A stretch of 5,050 nt of DNA from Actinomycetota bacterium (GTDB taxonomy: Bacteria; Actinomycetota; Humimicrobiia; Humimicrobiales; Humimicrobiaceae): NCBI GenBank assembly GCA_016783995.1, contig JADHVN010000108.1, positions 1 to 5,050 on the forward strand. Direction: 5' to 3'. A program made the position numbers and the translations under genes. Every line of letters begins with the position of its first letter. Positions within the stretch are counted from its first letter, which is position 1. The notes under the pieces are model-generated. The model was not told where the DNA came from and ran no database searches. It saw only the letters and a list, made by a program, of their open reading frames with translations. Below are positions 1 to 5,050 of the stretch, one piece after another.

Positions 1-9
1 AATACGCTT

Positions 10-969
10 TTGAGAATTTTGATAACAGGCATTGCAGGATTTGCCGGCAGGCATCTTACCACATATCTGACAACGGAAGATAATCATGAAATTCTAGGAA
101 TTGACCTTAATTTTAAAAATTTTAATTCAGGTAATTCCTATGGCAAAATAGAGCTTCTTAAAGCAGACTTAACCGATAGGCAAAGAATTTTCAGTATTAT
201 AAAAAAATTCAAACCGCAGCAGGTCTATCATCTTGCAGCGCAGAGCTCGGTTAGTTATTCATGGGAGAATCCCGTAGAAACTTTCAGGATTAATGTTTTT
301 GGAGGAATAAATATCCTGGAGGGCCTTAAGATTTTTTGTCCCTGCTGCAGGATTCTTATGGTATGTACTGCTGAAGAATATGGAGAAATTGATAGTGAAG
401 ATAAAGCAATTGATGAAAATTTCAGGATTTATCCTCAAAATCCATATGCTATTAGTAAATCAGCTCTGGATTTTTTCTCTTCTGTTTATTATAGCGCATA
501 CAAACTCCCGGTATATACAAGCAGGTCATTCAATCATATTGGTCCGGGCCAGTCAGAAAGATTTGTTACTTCAGATTTTGCCAGGCAGATAGCTCTGATA
601 GAAAGCGGCAGTCAGGACCCGGTAATAAGTGTTGGCAATCTCCAGTCTCAGCGGGATTTTTTAGACGTGCGGGATGCAGTTAAAGCATACAATTATATAA
701 TAAATAAGGGAAGTGAGGGCCAGGTTTATAATGTTTGTTCAGGTAAAAAGCAGAAGATTTCAGATTTGCTTGATATTCTTATATCATTAAGCACAAGGTC
801 AGATATTAAAGTGAAGATTGACAGGAGCAAGTTCAGGGCAATTGATGTTAAAATTATATATGGAGATAACAGCAAATTAAAAGCCCAGACTGGCTGGGCT
901 TCCGAGTATTCTATCAAAACATCACTTAAGGATACACTCAATTACTGGAGGCAGAATGCTGGATTATAG
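10..969 (+). CDS. rmd: GDP-4-keto-6-deoxy-D-mannose reductase (Rmd-type, NAD(P)-dependent)
   Basis: Predicted to reduce the 4-keto group of GDP-4-keto-6-deoxy-D-mannose, giving GDP-D-rhamnose, in the cytoplasm. The 319-residue protein is a full-length extended short-chain dehydrogenase/reductase. The Rossmann motif GIAGFAG is at residues 7-13, the HLAAQSSV segment at 74-81, the catalytic triad is T120, Y146 and K150 (YAISK), and FNHIGPGQ is at 174-181. RDFLDVRD (215-222) and VYNVCSG (239-245) follow. FNHIGPGQ together with RDFxDVRD and VYNVCSG resembles known Rmd proteins more than UDP-glucose epimerases. The dehydratase that makes its substrate is two genes downstream. The TTG start places MRILITG where the family normally begins, but the nine visible upstream bases are in frame, contain no stop and show no Shine-Dalgarno site, so a start further left is possible. 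A GDP-6-deoxy-D-talose-forming reductase is the main alternative, because product stereochemistry cannot be read from sequence. It lacks the usual Fcl (GDP-L-fucose synthase) N-terminal pattern. Confidence 0.85.
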   Translation: MRILITGIAGFAGRHLTTYLTTEDNHEILGIDLNFKNFNSGNSYGKIELLKADLTDRQRIFSIIKKFKPQQVYHLAAQSSVSYSWENPVETFRINVFGGINILEGLKIFCPCCRILMVCTAEEYGEIDSEDKAIDENFRIYPQNPYAISKSALDFFSSVYYSAYKLPVYTSRSFNHIGPGQSERFVTSDFARQIALIESGSQDPVISVGNLQSQRDFLDVRDAVKAYNYIINKGSEGQVYNVCSGKKQKISDLLDILISLSTRSDIKVKIDRSKFRAIDVKIIYGDNSKLKAQTGWASEYSIKTSLKDTLNYWRQNAGL

Positions 970-985
970 ATCTAAATTGAATGTG

Positions 986-993
986 AAAAGGAG
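986..993 (+). promoter_or_regulatory. Shine-Dalgarno site fixing the TTG start of the nucleotidyltransferase
   Basis: AAAAGGAG ends five bases before the TTG at 999. An in-frame TGA at 984-986 rules out any start further left, and the next in-frame ATG (residue 25) would remove the GGEGTRLRP nucleotide-binding signature. TTG is therefore the only sensible start. Confidence 0.8.
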
Positions 994-998
994 TTAGA

Positions 999-2114
999 TT
1001 GAAAGCAGTAATATTAGTTGGTGGAGAGGGAACAAGATTACGTCCAATTACCTTTTTAAATCCAAAACCAATGCTGCCGCTTATAAATAAACCTTTCATG
1101 GAAAATTTTATTTTTTGGCTTAAATCTCACGGGATTAAAGATATAATCTTTTCTACCGGACACCTTCCGGAAAATTTTAAAAATTATTTTGGAGATGGCA
1201 GTAAGTTTGGATTAAAACTAACCTATGTTAAGGAAGAAAAACCGCTGGGTACATGCGGAGGAGTAAAAAATGTAGAGAAATATTTAGGCGGCGAACGTTT
1301 TATGGTATTCAATGGTGATATTCTTTCTTCACTGGATTTGACTGATATGATAGTTTTTCATAAGAGGAAAAAAGCAGATATAACCATATCACTGACTCCT
1401 GTTGAAGATCCTACATCTTATGGACTGGTACCTATCGATAATGAGGGGAAGGTTAAGCAGTTTCTGGAGAAGCCAAGCCAGGAAGAAATTACTACTAATT
1501 TAATTAATGCAGGGATGTATATTATCGAACCATATGTGATGAAGTTAGCGCCGGAAGGTGAAAATTATTCTTTCGAAAGAGGACTTTTCCCCAGGGCTTT
1601 ATGTGAAGGATATAAGATTTATGGATATGTTTCAGACTCCTACTGGCTGGATGTCGGAACTCCTCAAAAGTATCTGGAGGCTCATTATGATATTTTAAAT
1701 AAGAAGGTAAATTTTAAATTTCCATATAAAGAGATGCTGGAAAATATATATATAGGAAAAGGTTCAAAGTATTTTAAAAATAATTTTGTCTCCGGGCCGA
1801 TTGTTATTGGTGAGAGAACCGAGATAGAGAAGGGTGCTAAAATAATGCCGCTTACGGTAATTGGAAATGACTGTTTTATCTCTGGAGGAACTGAAATTTC
1901 TGAAAGCATAATTTTTAACAATTGTAAAATTGAAAAGAATTGTCTTATAAAAAAATCTGTAATCTCAAATAATGTAGTGATTGGCCAGAATGTAAGTGTA
2001 GAAGGTTACTCTGTCATTGGAGATAACAGTAAAATTGAAAAGAATAATGTTTTAAAGGATGGCATTAAGATTAATGTAAATTCCAATATCCCTGAGAGGC
2101 AAATTACTTTTTAA
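999..2114 (+). CDS. Mannose-1-phosphate guanylyltransferase (GDP-mannose pyrophosphorylase) with beta-helix domain
   Basis: Predicted to join GTP and mannose-1-phosphate to form GDP-mannose and pyrophosphate in the cytoplasm. Residues 1 to about 235 form the nucleotidyltransferase domain: [10 protein letters not shown] at 7-16, the KPMLP lysine at K23, PLGTCGG at 82-88, the metal-binding aspartate of FNGD at D107, EKP at 157-159, NAGMY at 170-174, and the second metal aspartate in WLDVGTP at D218. Residues from about 250 to 360 are hexapeptide-like repeats (for example GPIVIG, GNDCFI, NNVVIG, GYSVIG) typical of a left-handed beta-helix that usually mediates oligomerisation or allostery. At 371 residues it is the usual length for the GMPP/actinobacterial class and unlike the longer bacterial ManC fusion with an isomerase domain. 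Sequence alone does not separate GTP/mannose from UTP or dTTP/glucose use; the neighbouring Gmd and mutase make GDP-mannose the best call. C86 replaces the more usual alanine in PLGTAG. Confidence 0.82.
   Translation: MKAVILVGGEGTRLRPITFLNPKPMLPLINKPFMENFIFWLKSHGIKDIIFSTGHLPENFKNYFGDGSKFGLKLTYVKEEKPLGTCGGVKNVEKYLGGERFMVFNGDILSSLDLTDMIVFHKRKKADITISLTPVEDPTSYGLVPIDNEGKVKQFLEKPSQEEITTNLINAGMYIIEPYVMKLAPEGENYSFERGLFPRALCEGYKIYGYVSDSYWLDVGTPQKYLEAHYDILNKKVNFKFPYKEMLENIYIGKGSKYFKNNFVSGPIVIGERTEIEKGAKIMPLTVIGNDCFISGGTEISESIIFNNCKIEKNCLIKKSVISNNVVIGQNVSVEGYSVIGDNSKIEKNNVLKDGIKINVNSNIPERQITF
1924..2045 (+). repeat. 17-bp in-frame direct repeat inside the beta-helix region
   Basis: The 17-base word GTAAAATTGAAAAGAAT occurs at 1924-1940 and again at 2029-2045. 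The offset is 105 bases, exactly 35 codons, so both copies encode the same KIEKN segment (residues 310-314 and 345-349). This is about two coils of an 18-residue-per-turn beta-helix, which is consistent with the structural repeat of the domain. Confidence 0.7.
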
Positions 2115-2131
2115 ACTTTAATTTTTATAAT
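2103..2131 (+). promoter_or_regulatory. Possible weak internal promoter before the dehydratase gene
   Basis: A perfect TATAAT (-10 type) is at 2126-2131 in the 53-base gap before the dehydratase. The hexamer 17 bases upstream (2103-2108, ATTACT) matches the -35 consensus TTGACA at only three of six positions. The DNA here is almost pure A/T, so a chance match is quite likely. If real, it would allow separate transcription of the dehydratase and the genes after it. Confidence 0.2.
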
Positions 2132-2150
2132 AAAATTCTTTTTAAAAATT
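2120..2150. repeat. AT-only inverted repeat in the gap before the dehydratase
   Basis: AATTTTTA (2120-2127) and TAAAAATT (2143-2150) are exact reverse complements around a 15-base loop. Beyond a T:T mismatch, three more pairs (2116-2118 with 2152-2154) could form. The main stem contains no G or C and would be weak, and no T-tract follows it, so it does not look like an intrinsic terminator. It abuts the ribosome binding site. Confidence 0.25.
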
Positions 2151-2152
2151 TA

Positions 2153-2161
2153 AGAGGGGAG
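2153..2161 (+). promoter_or_regulatory. Shine-Dalgarno site supporting the GTG start of the dehydratase
   Basis: AGAGGGGAG ends six bases before the GTG at 2168. With GTG as start the protein begins [13 protein letters not shown], exactly as expected for Gmd. No in-frame ATG is available before residue 30. Confidence 0.8.
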
Positions 2162-2167
2162 ATAATA

Positions 2168-3130
2168 GTGAGAACGCTTGTTACGGGAATTACCGGTCAG
2201 GACGGGTCCTATCTGGCTGAATTCTTACTGGACAAGGGGTATGAAGTTTATGGGATGGTAAGGCGGTCATCAGTTGAGAACTTTAACAGAATAGAGCATA
2301 TAAGGGATAAGTTGAAATTTGTCCAGGCTGATCTATTGGACCAGCTATCTATAATAGATGCAATAAAAGAATCGAGACCTGATGAGATATACAACCTTGG
2401 CGCCATGTCATTTGTACCTATATCCTGGAAACAGCCAGTGCTCACCGGTGAATTTACAGGATTGGGAGTAACCAGGATGCTGGAAGCGGCGAGACATATG
2501 AATAAGAATGTAAAATTTTACCAGGCTTCCAGTTCGGAGATGTTTGGAAAAGTGAGAGAGATTCCCCAGAATGAGAAGACTCCATTTTATCCCTGCAGTC
2601 CTTACGGAGTGGCAAAGGTTTACGGTCATTATATGACTGTAAATTATAGGGAGAGTTATGGTATGTTTGCCTGTAGTGGTATACTTTTTAACCATGAATC
2701 CCCCAGACGGGGTCTGGAGTTTGTTACCAAGAAAGTGACTTATGGCGCAGCTAAAATAAAATTGGGGTTAGCTGATAGCCTCTATCTGGGAAATTTAGAT
2801 GCAAAAAGGGATTGGGGATATGCAAAAGATTATGTTGAAGCAATGTGGTTGATGCTTCAACAGGATACCCCGGAAGATTATGTTATAAGTACAGGAGAGA
2901 CACATTCAGTAGAGGAGTGGGTTGAGGCTTCTTTCCAGTGCCTGGATCTTGACTGGGGGAAGTATGTAAAAATCGATAAAAGTTTTATCCGGCCTGTTGA
3001 TGTGGATCTTCTGGTGGGAGATTCTTCCAAAGCCAGGAAAAAGCTGGGGTGGAAAACAAAGGTTAGTTTTAACGAGCTGGTAAAAATTATGGTTGAATAT
3101 GATTATAATTATTTAAAAAAACAAATGTAA
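2168..3130 (+). CDS. gmd: GDP-mannose 4,6-dehydratase
   Basis: Converts GDP-D-mannose to GDP-4-keto-6-deoxy-D-mannose with a tightly bound NADP(H); cytoplasmic. The 320-residue protein is an extended short-chain dehydrogenase/reductase with strong Gmd hallmarks: GITGQDG (7-13), RRSS (32-35, cofactor phosphate region), NLGAMS (76-81), QASSSEMFG (119-127), SPYGVAK (144-150), [11 protein letters not shown] (159-169), [10 protein letters not shown] (173-182), [10 protein letters not shown] (214-223), and a final [13 protein letters not shown]. The inferred catalytic residues are S122, E124, Y146 and K150; the first is Thr in the E. coli enzyme. It is shorter than the roughly 370-residue E. coli protein, lacking a segment before the RPVDV region and a C-terminal tail, as in other compact bacterial forms. 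Its substrate is made by the preceding gene and its product is used by the first gene of the window. Sampled G+C is higher than in the preceding gene. Confidence 0.95.
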   Translation: MRTLVTGITGQDGSYLAEFLLDKGYEVYGMVRRSSVENFNRIEHIRDKLKFVQADLLDQLSIIDAIKESRPDEIYNLGAMSFVPISWKQPVLTGEFTGLGVTRMLEAARHMNKNVKFYQASSSEMFGKVREIPQNEKTPFYPCSPYGVAKVYGHYMTVNYRESYGMFACSGILFNHESPRRGLEFVTKKVTYGAAKIKLGLADSLYLGNLDAKRDWGYAKDYVEAMWLMLQQDTPEDYVISTGETHSVEEWVEASFQCLDLDWGKYVKIDKSFIRPVDVDLLVGDSSKARKKLGWKTKVSFNELVKIMVEYDYNYLKKQM

Positions 3131-3142
3131 TAATTGGTTACT

Positions 3143-3149
3143 GGAGAAG
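3143..3149 (+). promoter_or_regulatory. Shine-Dalgarno site choosing between two ATG starts of the mutase
   Basis: GGAGAAG ends nine bases before the ATG at 3159. A second in-frame ATG lies at 3171, directly before the conserved IKFGTDGWR, but it would be 21 bases from this site. The upstream ATG is therefore preferred, adding four residues. Confidence 0.65.
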
Positions 3150-3158
3150 TTATACTTA

Positions 3159-4604
3159 ATGGAAAAAACAATGATAAAATTCGGAACTGATGGCTGGAGA
3201 GATATAATAGCTGACCGGTTCACTTTCGAAAAAGTAAAAGCCGTTTCCCAGGGGGTGAGCAATTACCTTAAGAAAAAAGTAGGAGACAGCCGGAAACCAT
3301 GTGTGGCATTAGGATATGATACCAGATTTCTTTCAGAGAGGTTCGCTCAAGCATCTGCAGAAATCTTTAGACTGAACGATATTAACGTATACTTTTCTGA
3401 CCGGATTATTCCAACACCTATTCTTTCCTATGCTGTACTTGAAAGGAAAGCTGACCTGGGGATTATGATTACTGCAAGTCATAACCCTTATTATTACAAT
3501 GGTTATAAAATTAAAGGCCCTTTTGGCAGCTCGGCTGCTATGGATATAATAATGAAGATTGAAGATGAAATCAGTGAAGTATTTAAAAATACTGCAAATT
3601 ACAGGGATTTTTTATATTCTAAGAGCACTAACGGCAACAATATTAAAAAAGTTGATTTTATATCCAGCTACAGGCAAAATATTCTCGGTCAGGTAAATAG
3701 GGATGTTATAAAAGGTTTTGACTTTGGTCTGCTGCTGGAGCCAATGTATGGAGCAACACGGGGTATATATAGAAGCATTATCGAAACATTCAATCCTAAA
3801 AATCTTACGGAAATACATTCAGCTCTAAATCCGGCTTTTGGAGGTATAAACCCCGAGCCTATTGGAGATAATCTTGCTGAAGCTGAAAGTATCCTTAAGG
3901 ATAAAAAATGTAAATTGGCTATTTGTCTGGACGGCGACGGGGATAGAATTGCCGTCCTGGGAGAGAACGGAAATTATATTAGCTCACACCATATTTACGC
4001 TATAGTTTTATGGTATTTAGCCACTAGAAAGAAAATGAAAGGTAAAGTAGTGAAGTCAGTAAATCTTTCCTCTATAGTGGATAAAATATGTTCAAAATAT
4101 AATCTGGAGCTTATCACCACTCCTGTAGGGTTCAAATACATAGCAGAGGAAATTTTAAAAGGTGAAGTTATTATAGGCGGTGAAGAAAGTGGAGGTCTCT
4201 GGGCAGGGGGAGACTTGCCGGAAAGAGACGGGATGCTTATAGGCTTAAAACTTTTAGAAATAATATGCAGTACAGGTATGACCATAAACCAGATATTAGA
4301 AGAAATTTATAATGAATTTGGATATTTTGTATTTGACCGGATTGATTATGAAATTGATTTGCGCAAGAAAGAAAGTTTAAAATCTCTTCTTGAAAAAGGT
4401 ATCCCTGATATTTTAAAGAAGGCCGGTGCCGGAAGGGTTATTGTCATAGATGGATACAAATATATTATGGAAGATGGAAGCTGGGTTATGATAAGGCTAT
4501 CGGGGACAGAAGCAGTTGTAAGAATATATACAGAAGGTGAAAGTGACAAAAAGGTAAAATATCTCCAGGAACTGGGAAAGAAAGTCATTAGTCACGTTTT
4601 TTGA
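3159..4604 (+). CDS. Phosphomannomutase/phosphoglucomutase (alpha-D-phosphohexomutase)
   Basis: Predicted to interconvert mannose-6-phosphate and mannose-1-phosphate (possibly also glucose phosphates) through a phosphoserine enzyme; cytoplasmic and Mg2+-dependent. The 481-residue protein has all four domains in order. FGTDGWR is at 8-14, and the phosphoserine loop TASHNP is at 105-110, with S107 the phosphorylated residue. The metal loop DGDGDR at 258-263 supplies D258, D260 and D262. The sugar-recognition loop GEESGG is at 341-346, and the C-terminal phosphate-binding loop RLSGTE is at 446-451. No key residue is missing. Family members differ in preference for mannose, glucose or glucosamine phosphate, which motifs do not settle. 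TASHNPYYYNGYKIKGPFG looks like the broad PGM/PMM group rather than GlmM. Lying between a GDP-mannose dehydratase and a predicted mannose-6-phosphate-forming isomerase, phosphomannomutase is the most likely role; ManB would be the conventional name. Confidence 0.88.
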   Translation: MEKTMIKFGTDGWRDIIADRFTFEKVKAVSQGVSNYLKKKVGDSRKPCVALGYDTRFLSERFAQASAEIFRLNDINVYFSDRIIPTPILSYAVLERKADLGIMITASHNPYYYNGYKIKGPFGSSAAMDIIMKIEDEISEVFKNTANYRDFLYSKSTNGNNIKKVDFISSYRQNILGQVNRDVIKGFDFGLLLEPMYGATRGIYRSIIETFNPKNLTEIHSALNPAFGGINPEPIGDNLAEAESILKDKKCKLAICLDGDGDRIAVLGENGNYISSHHIYAIVLWYLATRKKMKGKVVKSVNLSSIVDKICSKYNLELITTPVGFKYIAEEILKGEVIIGGEESGGLWAGGDLPERDGMLIGLKLLEIICSTGMTINQILEEIYNEFGYFVFDRIDYEIDLRKKESLKSLLEKGIPDILKKAGAGRVIVIDGYKYIMEDGSWVMIRLSGTEAVVRIYTEGESDKKVKYLQELGKKVISHVF

Positions 4605-4645
4605 GAAGTAAAGATATTGACGGAAATTAACATTTAAAGAAGATT

Positions 4646-4654
4646 AAGGAGGTG
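4646..4654 (+). promoter_or_regulatory. Near-perfect Shine-Dalgarno site of the isomerase gene
   Basis: AAGGAGGTG is fully complementary to the usual 3' end of 16S rRNA and ends six bases before the ATG at 4661. It is the strongest ribosome binding site in the window. An in-frame GTG at 4652 lies inside the site itself and is not a plausible start. Confidence 0.85.
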
Positions 4655-4660
4655 TCTCGT

Positions 4661-5050
4661 ATGAATATTTTAGATGATCCGGGTAAAATAAAAGAAATTG
4701 ATAAGGAAAGTATGCTGGAAGTTGAAGAAAATTTTTACTTGCAACTGCTGGAAGCAAAAAATATTGTCCAGAAAACTGATTTAGAAAAAATAAAGGGAAA
4801 AAAATTTGAAGGGATTGCTTTTTTAGGAATGGGGGGATCAGGTTTTGCCGGTGATATTATCAAAGCTTTAATAAAAGATGATATCAATATACCGGTTGAG
4901 ATTGTAAAAGGGTATAGGTTGCCTTCTTTTGTAAAAAGTGGCTGGCTGGTAGTTCCGGTGAGTTATTCCGGAAATACTGAAGAGACAATCTCTGCAGCTA
5001 GCCAGGCATTGGACCGGGGATGTGAACTCCTTATTGTTTGTTCCGGGGGC
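4661..5050 (+). CDS. Bifunctional phosphoglucose/phosphomannose isomerase, N-terminal part (cut by window edge)
   Basis: An open reading frame from ATG runs off the right edge after 130 residues without a stop. It has a sugar-isomerase (SIS) fold signature: GIAFLGMGGSGFAGD (51-65), a glycine-rich first strand-loop, and VPVSYSGNTEET (98-109), the sugar-phosphate-binding loop. Both match the family of bifunctional phosphoglucose/phosphomannose isomerases known from archaea and many bacteria, usually about 300-350 residues. Such enzymes interconvert fructose-6-phosphate with glucose-6-phosphate and mannose-6-phosphate, so this one would supply the mutase just upstream. The catalytic residues lie mainly in the missing C-terminal part, so activity and true specificity cannot be judged. 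The N-terminal 50 residues are helical-looking and charged, with no signal peptide. The alternative is a TobE-like SIS protein of unproven activity, such as those found next to phosphomannomutase in Actinobacteria. Confidence 0.85.
   Translation, partial: MNILDDPGKIKEIDKESMLEVEENFYLQLLEAKNIVQKTDLEKIKGKKFEGIAFLGMGGSGFAGDIIKALIKDDINIPVEIVKGYRLPSFVKSGWLVVPVSYSGNTEETISAASQALDRGCELLIVCSGG

Noticed and set aside
10..969. Reading the first gene as a UDP-glucose 4-epimerase or GDP-L-fucose synthase.
   Set aside because: FNHIGPGQ with RDFLDVRD and VYNVCSG matches Rmd better, the Fcl N-terminal pattern is absent, and the Gmd neighbour supplies the right substrate.
861..2029. A 12-base word, TGGAGATAACAG, shared by the reductase (861-872) and the nucleotidyltransferase (2018-2029).
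   Set aside because: Both copies encode GDNS in unrelated protein contexts and nothing flanking them is shared, so a chance match in a biased composition is the simplest reading.
2248..2695. Overlapping open frames of 65 and 95 codons on the minus strand inside the dehydratase gene.
   Set aside because: They lie wholly within a strongly conserved gene, encode no recognisable motif and show no sign of their own expression.
3131..3158. Search for a transcription terminator between the dehydratase and mutase genes.
   Set aside because: The 28-base gap has no G+C-rich hairpin or T-tract, so the genes are treated as co-transcribed.
3995..4588. Minus-strand open frames of 96 and 80 codons inside the mutase gene.
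   Set aside because: Their low-complexity serine-, proline- and isoleucine-rich translations are typical of the antisense of a conserved gene.
4617..4645. TTGACG (4617-4622) resembling a -35 element in the gap before the isomerase gene.
   Set aside because: No -10 hexamer at 16-18 bases matches more than three of six positions, and transcription would begin at or after the ribosome binding site.

Overview
The window is a compact stretch of a nucleotide-sugar biosynthesis cluster. Four complete genes and the start of a fifth lie on the + strand, separated by gaps of only 28-56 bases, with no opposing genes and no recognisable terminator between them. It reads as one operon that continues past the right edge, and its left end is probably also outside the window. 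About 97% of the bases are coding. I see no RNA gene, CRISPR array, mobile element, attachment site or origin, and no non-coding stretch longer than 56 bases.

Layout: (1) positions 10-969, a short-chain-dehydrogenase-type reductase of the Rmd kind (GDP-4-keto-6-deoxy-mannose reductase); (2) 999-2114, a sugar-1-phosphate nucleotidyltransferase with a C-terminal left-handed beta-helix, most likely GDP-mannose pyrophosphorylase; (3) 2168-3130, GDP-mannose 4,6-dehydratase (Gmd); (4) 3159-4604, a phosphomannomutase/phosphoglucomutase; (5) 4661 to the right edge, the N-terminal 130 residues of a bifunctional phosphoglucose/phosphomannose isomerase.

Together these give an unbroken inferred route: fructose-6-phosphate -> mannose-6-phosphate (gene 5) -> mannose-1-phosphate (gene 4) -> GDP-mannose (gene 2) -> GDP-4-keto-6-deoxy-D-mannose (gene 3) -> GDP-D-rhamnose (gene 1). 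The genes run roughly in reverse of the pathway. The product would be a donor for a surface polysaccharide or glycoprotein glycan. No glycosyltransferase, transporter or polymerase is in view, so the final polymer cannot be named.

Organism: a bacterium with an AT-rich genome (sampled rows give about 35-43% G+C), good Shine-Dalgarno sites and frequent TTG/GTG starts. The nucleotidyltransferase and the mutase-isomerase adjacency recall Actinobacteria, while the base composition and the Rmd recall low-GC Gram-positives such as Firmicutes or a deep-branching, uncultured relative. This placement is a weak inference. I found no convincing evidence of an undescribed system; the interesting points concern pathway completeness, substrate stereochemistry and a few sequence-level details.
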